Source of the DNA: Hordeum vulgare subsp. vulgare
Taxonomy: Eukaryota > Streptophyta > Magnoliopsida > Poales > Poaceae
Direction of reading: 5' to 3'
DNA length: 64,000 bases
Assembly: GCF_904849725.1 (NCBI RefSeq)
Contig: NC_058519.1
Coordinates: 183,633,703 to 183,697,702, forward strand
In this document: piece by piece, positions 56,709 to 64,000 of the stretch
Position numbering within the stretch: the first letter of the stretch is position 1
Layout: each line of letters begins with the position of its first letter
Translations under genes and position numbers: made by a program
The notes under the pieces: model-generated
Told to the model about the DNA's origin: nothing
Databases searched by the model: none
Seen by the model: the letters and a program-made list of their open reading frames with translations, nothing else

Positions 56709-58572
56709 GTATCCCCAAGCTTAATTCCTACTCGTCCTCGAGTAGGTAAATGATAAAAACAGAATTCTTGATGGGACATGCTACCCAACATGTAATCTAT
56801 GGCAGGTATGATCATTTAGAAACGATGAAATAACAAACATTAACATAGTAATATCCATGAACATAAGTAACATAATCATTAAGTTTCAGAATATACGATA
56901 CTTAAAGAATGTTTACTCCTATTCATTTTATCATATTAATATGGCATGGCTCCGTCTTCACCACATAAATAGAAATATCAAGCACCACGGTGTTATGTCA
57001 GGCAACTGGATCATTCTTTTTAATGCGCTTCAGCTTTTATCACTCACTCAATACATGAGCATGAACAATGGACGTAACATATAGGTGGAACGGAGTATGG
57101 TGGTAGGTTTCAAAGGGGTAAAAGTGGAGAAGAAAGTTCTGCATCAGCTCTGCGTATCAACAGGCTATGGAGATGTCCATCAGTAGATATCAATCCGAGG
57201 AGTAAGGGTTGCCATGCAACGGATGCACTAGAGCTATAAGTGTATGAAATCTCAACTGAAGCTAAGTGGGTGTACATCCAACTAGCATCCTCATGAAGAC
57301 CCCAAGCACTTGAGGAAGCCCATCATCAGAATATAGTAGATAAGTTCTATAATGGTAAATTCTCACTAGAATACGGAAGTGACAAAACAAGAGACTCTCT
57401 ATATGAAGAACATTGGTGCCACTTTGAGTCACAAGTGTGGAAAAATAGGTTGTACCACTCTCGCTACTCTCTTTTCCTTTTCTCTTTTTTCTTCCTTTTT
57501 TCTTTTGCCTTTTTTGACTTTCTTTTTTATTTTTTCGTCCAGAGTCTCATCCCAACTTGTGGGGGAATCATTGTCTCCATCATAGTTTCCTCACTGAGAG
57601 AATGCCCTAATAATGATGATCATCACACTTTTATTTACTTACAACTCAATATCAAAAACTGATAAGCAATATGACTATATATGAATGCCTTTGGCAGTGT
57701 ACCAGGATGTGCAATGGTCTAGCGTAACATGTATGATAATGATGAATAGTGGCTGCCACAAATACTATGTCACCTATATGATCATGCAAAGCTATTTGAC
57801 AATAGAAGTACAAGTCATATGATGTAGCGGTGGAAGTTACATGGTAATATATCTCACAATGGCTATGGAAATGCCATGATAGGTAGGTATGGTGGATATT
57901 TTGAGGAAGATATAATAAGGCTTATGTGCAACAGAGTGTATCATGTCACACGGTTTGGATGTACCATCGAAGGTTGCACCAATCCTCGAGGTGAGAATGG
58001 GTAATGCACGGTACCGAAGAGGCAAGCAAATATGAGGTGGGCAGAGTGCTTATATCCATGAATTCACATTAGTCATAAAGAACTCACATACTTATTGCAA
58101 GGTTTTATTAGCTCTCTCGGAGCAAAATACTACTCACATGCCCCTAGGGAGGAGGTTTGTAGGAGTTAACCATCGTGCACTCCCGACCTAAACAACACAA
58201 GGATTTTAATGAGGATAAGAACACTCAGACATCATCACCATGCCATGACCGTATTTAGATGAATAGCAAACCAACATCCATGCATTCACGCCTCTCATAT
58301 TATAACATCAATATCATTAACCCACAATTTCTCCTTTATGTGCTACATGTGGTTTTGGTTATGCACTCCTTGAATACCTATTATCTTTTGACTAGTCTTG
58401 TAACCCATGGAAATTACTTTCACTATTTCTTAACTCTCAAACAAATATAAGTGAATAACAAGAGTGCAATTATTTCTATAAAATCTCCACGCCACCATGC
58501 TCTAAGCACTAGAGAAACCGCTAAGCTTAAAAGATATAAGTGAAGCACATTGAGTATTCTATCTACTCTTGG
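56709..58572 (-). mobile_element. F3 non-coding 3' region, truncated
   Basis: It aligns with the F1 3' region (2821-4730), including the polypurine tract next to the LTR and the repeated AAGTGAAGCAC motif near 58540. It stops at about 58572 and no gag or protease follows. F4 begins on the opposite strand twelve bases later, so both elements were cut at this junction. Confidence 0.8.
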
Positions 58573-58584
58573 TGACTATGTGTC

Positions 58585-60073
58585 ATTCTTGGATGTTTTA
58601 TGATCATTTTATACAAACTTTATATCATTTTTGGGACTAACCTATTGACATAGTGCCTAGTTCCATTTTCTATTTTTTCCTTCGCAGAAAATCAATATCA
58701 GATGAAATCAATTACACAAAACTTTACGGAGATTTTTTGGATGAGAAGGAAACTTGGGAGCCAAGGATGAGCACCAGACGAGGCCGAGGAAGCCCACTAG
58801 GCACCAGCGTGCAATCAGGGCCCCTTGCGCAGTCTCGTGTTTAGTGGGGGCCTCAGGAAAGTCCTCCACCGCCAGTGAGCTCTGTAAATATTCCAATATT
58901 CCAGAAAACACTAGAGGAGTCGACGAAAAATCTTTTCAGCCACCGCAAGTTCAAAAAGCCACGAAGTCCAATCCAAAGACCGTTCTGGAGAGGAACACGA
59001 TCACAGAGGGGTTCACCATCCTTATTAGTGCTCCTCCGGTGATGCGTGAGTAGTTCATATCAGACCTACGGGTCCGTAGGCAGTATCTAGATGGATTTCT
59101 CTCTTATTTTGCTTCTCAATACAATGGTCTCTTGGAGTTCCATATGATGTAATTCTTTCTTTTGCGGTGTGTTTGTTGGGATCCGATGAATTATAAGTTT
59201 ATGATTAGATCTATGAAATCATATTCATGCTTTATTATTATAGCCTCGTATTTCTTCTCTGATATTTGGTTTTTGTGTGGCCAACTTGATCTTTTAACTT
59301 GCAATGGGAAGAGGTGCTTCGTTATGGGTTCGGTCTTGTGGTGCTCAATCTCAGTGACAGAAAGAGACATGACACGCATGTATCATTGCTATCAAGGATA
59401 AAATGGTGGGGTCTATTCCTACATGAATAGAATTTTTCTACATCATGTCATCATTCTGAAGGCATAACTCCATTTATCCATGAACTCAATACTCTAAATG
59501 CATGCTGGATAGAGTCGATGTGTGGAGTAATAGAAGTAGATGCATGCAGAAGTCAGTCTACTTTTCTTGGATGTGATGCCAATATACATGATTATTGTCT
59601 TCAATATGGTCATAATTGTTTGCTCTTCTATTAATTGGCTAACATTAATTTGTCTACCCACCATTTGCTATTTTCTCGAGAGAAGCCACTGGTGAAACAT
59701 GCGCCCCCAGGTCTATTTCACATCATATATTTGCAATCTCTACTTTGCTATTCATGTTTATATTCTATTTGGTATTTTATTTTTCAGATCTATATCATCA
59801 AAAAACCCAATAGTACCTTGCTCCATTTAGTTTCTATCACTTTTGTTTGCATCTTTCAATCTATCTTTACCTTAACCACGAGGGATTGATAACCCATACA
59901 CACGTTGGGTTGTGAGGATTTCTTATTTGTGTGAAGGTTCCGCTTACATACTCTTGTGGATCATCTTACTGGATTGATATATTGTTGTCATAACTCAGGG
60001 AAATAATTGTCATCATTGTGATACATCACCCTTTAAGATTGGTGGGAAACAAACGCAAAAAAGTGGGGTGTCA
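58585..60073 (+). repeat. F4 5' LTR, missing its first ~70 bases
   Basis: It starts TGTCATTCTTGGATGTTTTATG, which corresponds to about position 70 of the F LTR. It ends GGGTGTCA at 60073, different from the GTAGCA end of F1 and F2. The body aligns well with F2. Confidence 0.82.
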
Positions 60074-60080
60074 AGATTTC

Positions 60081-60098
60081 TCGCGCCGTTTCCGGGGA
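60081..60098 (+). promoter_or_regulatory. F4 primer-binding site, decayed
   Basis: TCGCGCCGTTTCCGGGGA differs from the tRNA-Asp-type site at two positions. It sits seven bases inside the LTR end. Confidence 0.7.
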
Positions 60099-60275
60099 AG
60101 ATCAACTCAAGATCTATCAGGTTCCTATACACAAACTCTCATCTCCTTGCAATTTCATTATTTGCCATTTGCCTCTCGTTTTCCTCTCCCTCACTTCACA
60201 AAATTTGCCTTTTTATTTTCCTTCTTTCAGTTTTCCTTTTCTTGCCGGATCTCTTGTTTGCTTGTGTTCGTCACG

Positions 60276-61634
60276 ATGACTCTAGAAAACACTAAGTTAT
60301 ATGATTTTTCCAATACCAATAACAATTATTTTATTAGCACCCCGATTGCTCCTCCTACCAGTGGTGTAGAGTTTTATGATATTAATGCCGCTTTGTTGAA
60401 TCTTGTTATGAAAGAGTAATTTACAACACTCCTAATGAGGATGTCGCGTCCCATCTAAACACTTTCGTAGAATTGTGTGATATGCAAAAGAAGAAAGATG
60501 TGGACAATGATATTGTCAAGTTGAAATTATTTTTGTTCTCCTTGCGTCATTGTGCTAAAATTTGGTTTTCTTCTTTGCCACCAAATAGTATCGATTGTTG
60601 GAACAAGTGCAAAGATGCTTTTATTGCAAAGTATTTTTCTCCCATGAAAATAATTCTCTTAGAAATCAGATTATGAATTTTAAACAACTTGAGTATGGGG
60701 ATGTTGCCCAATCTTGGGAAAGGATGAAACTGGTGATATGAAATGGCCCAACTCATGGTTTGAATTTGTTGATGATCATACAATTTTTTTATGCGGCATT
60801 GAATTTTGTTTCTAAATATCTTTTAGATTCCGCTGCCGGTGGTACTTTTTTGGAAATTACTTTGGGTTATGCTACTAAATTGCTTGATTGGATAATTATT
60901 CACAATGGTATACTGAAAGAGCTCCTACTAGTAAAAAGGTTAATTTATTGAAGGAATTGATGCTTTGAATGATAAAGTTGATACTCTTATGAAATTGGTT
61001 GCTAGTAAGCATGCTCCTATTGATCCTAATGATGTGCCTTTGTCTACTTTGATTGAGGAGAATAATGATCCCGTAGATGTGAGTTTTGTCTCGCGAAACA
61101 ACTTTAATAATAATACTTATAGGGACAATTCTAATCCTAGGCCGTATCCTGGAAGTTCCTCAAATAATTATGGTAATTCCTATGGTAATTCTAATAAATG
61201 ATAGGATACCCTATGATCTTGAGAGTAATATTACGGAATTTATCAAAGCGCAAAAATCTTTCAGTACTACGATAGAAGAAAAGTTGAATAAGATTGATGA
61301 TATGTCTATAAGCATTGATAGAATTTCACATGATGTAGAAAATCTCAAGAATAATGTTTTTCTTAAGGTTGATATTAATGAATCTATTCAAGCTTTATAT
61401 GTTTCTATCGATGAAAGTAAGAAAAGAACCACTATGCTTAGAGTTAAAAGAAAATTTCGTGAAAGGGCGTTTCCCGATTGCTTTCAGAAAAATGATGAAG
61501 AGATTAAAATGATTGGTGTTTATTCTGTTGATTCCCTGTTTAGTAATGTTAAAATTAATGATGAGGGAACTGAAGAAGAGTCAACTTTATCTAGAGGGTG
61601 TTCGCATGGTTTGGAGGGTGAAAATCTTATCTAA
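60276..61634 (+). pseudogene. F4 gag, broken
   Basis: Start MTLENTKLYDFSNTNNNYF at 60276. Blocks in several frames follow the F1 gag order: HLNTFVELCDMQKKKDVDND (60440-60500), KLFLFSLRHCAKIWFSSLPP, MNFKQLEYGDVAQSWERM (60673-60730), FLEITLGYATKLLDW, LNDKVDTLMKLVASKHAPID (60965-61020), an Asn-rich stretch, and YDLESNITEFIKAQKSFSTT (61208-). At least four frame changes and several stops. No CCHC knuckle. The frame at 61086-61634 holds the C-terminal coiled part and ends with a stop. Confidence 0.85.
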
Positions 61635-62378
61635 AATATTGATAAAAGTGGGATTCAAGAGGTAAAAACTTTAGCTACTGATGCACCCACTATTTCAGAT
61701 TGCAAAAACTTAAATTTTGATAGTTTATCTTTGATTTAGTGTATTTCTATGTTGAAATCCATGATAAATTCATCAAATGCCTAGGAACAAAATAAATCTT
61801 TTACTAAACATATTTCAGATGCGATAATAAAATCTTTGGAAGAAAAGTTAGAATTAGCGATTTCAATTCCTAGAAAATTATATGATGAATGGGAACCCAC
61901 CATTAAGCTCAAGATTAGGAATTTTGAGTGCTATGCTTTACGTGATTTGGGTGCTAGTGTTTCAATAATTCCAAAATCTCTTTGTGATGTGCTTGGTCTT
62001 GCCAATATTGAAGAATGTTCTCTCAATTTGCACTTGGCAGATTCTACTATTAAAAAGCCTATGGGAAGAATCAATGATGTTCTTATTCTTACAAATAGGG
62101 ATTATGTGCCCATAGATTTTATTGTTCTTTATATTGATTGCAATCTGTCTTGTCCAATAATTCTTGGTAGACCATTTTTGCGTATTGTAGGGGGCGTGAT
62201 TTATATGAAAGAAGGGAACATTAAATTTCAGTTTCGACTAAGAAAAGGCAGGTATCACTTCCCTATAACTAATATTAAATTACCATACGAATCAATCATG
62301 AGGGCAACCTATGGATCAGAAACTAAAGATGACAATACCTTAATCTATGATATATGCCTAGCTAGGGTCGTAAAATGA
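61635..62378 (+). pseudogene. F4 protease
   Basis: The open frame 61836-62378 starts MEEKLELAISIPRKLYDEW. It contains YALRDLGASVSIIPKSLCDV, the retropepsin active site, and CPIILGRPFLRIVGGVIYM. It ends in LARVVK and a TGA, followed by a TTGGGAGGCAACCCAAT motif as in F1. The linker 61635-61835 has stops and belongs to the same polyprotein. The 181-residue protease frame has no internal stop. Pol is absent. Confidence 0.88.
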
Positions 62379-63878
62379 TAGCGCTTGTTGGGAGGCAACC
62401 CAATAAATAAAATTTATTTTTCACTTTTGCTTCCTGTTCTTGAGTGTTTTCACAATTACGCTACTATTATAATTGTGTTTTTTCTGTTTTATTTAGTGTT
62501 GGTGCCATGTAAAGCCTTTGGGATCATGTGGGGTGTTAGTTTCTTTAATCCTGTTGAAAAACAGAACTTTTGCATCCAGTAGAAAAAATCCTAAAAATCA
62601 CAGAAACGTCAAAAGTGTGTGCATTTTTTACACAAGATTGATATACAAATTACCTACATGTCCTAAGTTTTCAGAATTTTCGGAGTTCAAGAGGTATTGG
62701 TAGTATTTGAGTATTTACCGACTGTTTCATCTTTCATAGATTATGTTTTCTTTGCGTTATGTGCTTGTTTTGATGATTTTATGGTTTGTATCACGGGGTA
62801 TAAGCCGTGGTAAAGTTATAATACAATAGGTATAATGCAAAAAAAAATTAATAGTAGCTAAAGTAAAGTTTGGTTTTCATATACTAACGAATCATACGAA
62901 AATTTTGTTGAGTTTTGTGTGATTGAAGTTTTTCAAGTTTTGAGTGAGGTCATGATGGATGAAGGAATAAGGAGTGATAAAAGCGTAAGCTTGGGGATGC
63001 CCAATGGTATCCCAAGGTAATATCCAAGGAGTACCAAGCAACTAAGCTTGGGGATGCCCGAGAAGGCATCCCCTCTTTTTTCTAACAACCATTGGTAATT
63101 TAACTTGGAGCTATATTTTTATTCATCACATAGCATGAGGTTTACTTGCTTTGCTGGTTAGTTTATCATAATAAACCTTTCTACACACAACCATTTGAGA
63201 GATCCAACTTATGCTATGATTTTTTAGAATCACTCTTTATGCTTCACTTAATTTTTTTGAACCATGGAATTGCTCAAGTGTTTCACTTATATCTTTTTGA
63301 GCGTGGTGGTGCTATTATTTCGTAGAAATTTTTTATCATTCTTAACTTATATTATTTTGAGAGTACTAGAAATTTGGGAGAAATCCTCTCTTGCTTCACT
63401 TATATCTTGTAAGAGTTGAAATTTTTGAAGAAACTTGTGCTCTCATTCTTCACTTATATTTGTTTGAAAGCTAGTTATTTGCAATGGTAATTTTCTTTAA
63501 AAGAAATTAGTCCCAAAGTAATAAATATCCAGGTAGGATATAATGAAAAACTTTCGTGAAGATCATTGGATGTTAAACTTGATTCTTTGCAATAGTCCTG
63601 CGATATGAAGAAAGTGATATGTGAGTTATGGTGATGAGCAAATATGCATTTGTAGTAATATTGGTGTTATAGTTTGTGATTCCCTATGCATGCACATGAA
63701 GTCAATAATTATGCTATGAAATTACATCCTATTTGTGTTACATTATTTGGTGTTAGTTATGTTTAATGTTCACTTATGATGATTTTCGTTTCTTGTTTGG
63801 GCGCTTCTCAATCTATTTGCTAGCCTTCACTTGTACTAAGCGGAAATACTGCTTGTGCATCCAAATCGTAAACCCAAA
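62379..63878 (+). other. F4 non-coding 3' region, cut by a new insertion
   Basis: It aligns with F2 50820-52020. It includes AAGCTTGGGGATG at 62989 and 63044, the hairpin at 63050-63073 and the CTTCACTTATATCTTTTTGAG repeats (63240-63460). It stops at AACCCAAA where the next LTR begins. Confidence 0.8.
63050..63073 (+). other. Hairpin in the F4 3' region
   Basis: GGGGATGCC (63050-63058) pairs with GGCATCCCC (63065-63073); loop CGAGAA. Same stem as F2. Confidence 0.7.
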
Positions 63879-64000
63879 TGTCGGTACCCTGATCCTAAGC
63901 CATAGGAATCCAGCGTGTAACACATCGCATCACTTTGTAGTATCACGTACGGTTAACGCCACGGATGCCACCTTACCTTAGCCGGGACCGTTTGCATCTT
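63879..64000 (+). mobile_element. Start of another LTR (TGTCGGTACCC)
   Basis: A sharp switch from the F4 3' region at AACCCAAA|TGTCGGTACCCTGATCC. It contains AGCCATAGGAATCCAGCG and CCTTAGCCGGGACCGTTTG, which I recall as the beginning of a common Triticeae LTR. Only 122 bases are in the window. Confidence 0.65.

Overview
This window is a nest of LTR retrotransposons from a large grass genome, most likely Triticeae (wheat, Aegilops, barley or rye group). The evidence is the BARE-1/WIS-2/Angela-type Copia LTRs, several Gypsy families with tRNA-Asp-like primer sites, and long LTRs nested in one another. I see no intact host gene, tRNA, rRNA, CRISPR array or bacterial feature. Most coding potential is broken retrotransposon gag, protease, polymerase or accessory ORFs. 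My labels are T (Tat/RIRE2-like Gypsy), F (Gypsy whose LTR starts near TGATACGTCTCCAACGTATC), G (Gypsy host layer), AT (Athila-like Gypsy), S (long-LTR Sukkula-like) and BARE (Copia). Family names are from memory; labels and boundaries come from the sequence.

Layout. 1-252: end of a BARE-type LTR. 253-20150: element T1 on the minus strand. It holds a plus-strand (antisense) accessory coding region that starts at 251 and ends near 12045. F1 (1267-9525, minus, complete, with near-perfect target duplication) splits that region. T1's 5' LTR (13188-20150) is split by S1 (13263-19225, perfect ACCAC duplication), which itself holds a BARE-type solo LTR (13432-15246). 20151-22651: G1 gag, protease and RT remnants (plus). 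22652-24336: a long-LTR-like insert H. 24337-25774: a 5'-truncated BARE-type LTR. 25775-26190: unidentified repeat. 26190-27794: G2 (plus), cut in the integrase zinc domain by T2 (27795-38253, minus). T2 has pol remnants, two nested solo LTRs and an antisense B3-like ORF. 38254-48420: AT (plus). 48421-49687: the rest of G2 integrase and its 3' region. 49688-54466: F2 (plus, internally deleted, perfect TCCAC duplication). 54467-55132: G2 tail. 55133-58572: F3 (minus, 3' part). 58585-63878: F4 (plus). 63879-64000: start of another LTR.

How the parts fit. G2 can be read across its insertions: gag, RNase H and integrase zinc finger (26800-27794), integrase C-terminus (48421-49134), 3' region (49135-49687 and 54467-55132). 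Its gaps are explained by T2, AT and F2 insertions plus one deletion at 38253/38254.

The points most worth a second look are: (1) the antisense cargo genes in T1 (intron-bearing, gypsy-type PF04195-like) and T2 (B3-like, with its own TATA box and 3' region); (2) the array of primer-binding-site-like modules at the AT LTR end; (3) an LTR-like segment plus a consensus intron upstream of the AT second ORF; (4) gag-protease elements (F1, F4, AT) that lack reverse transcriptase and integrase.
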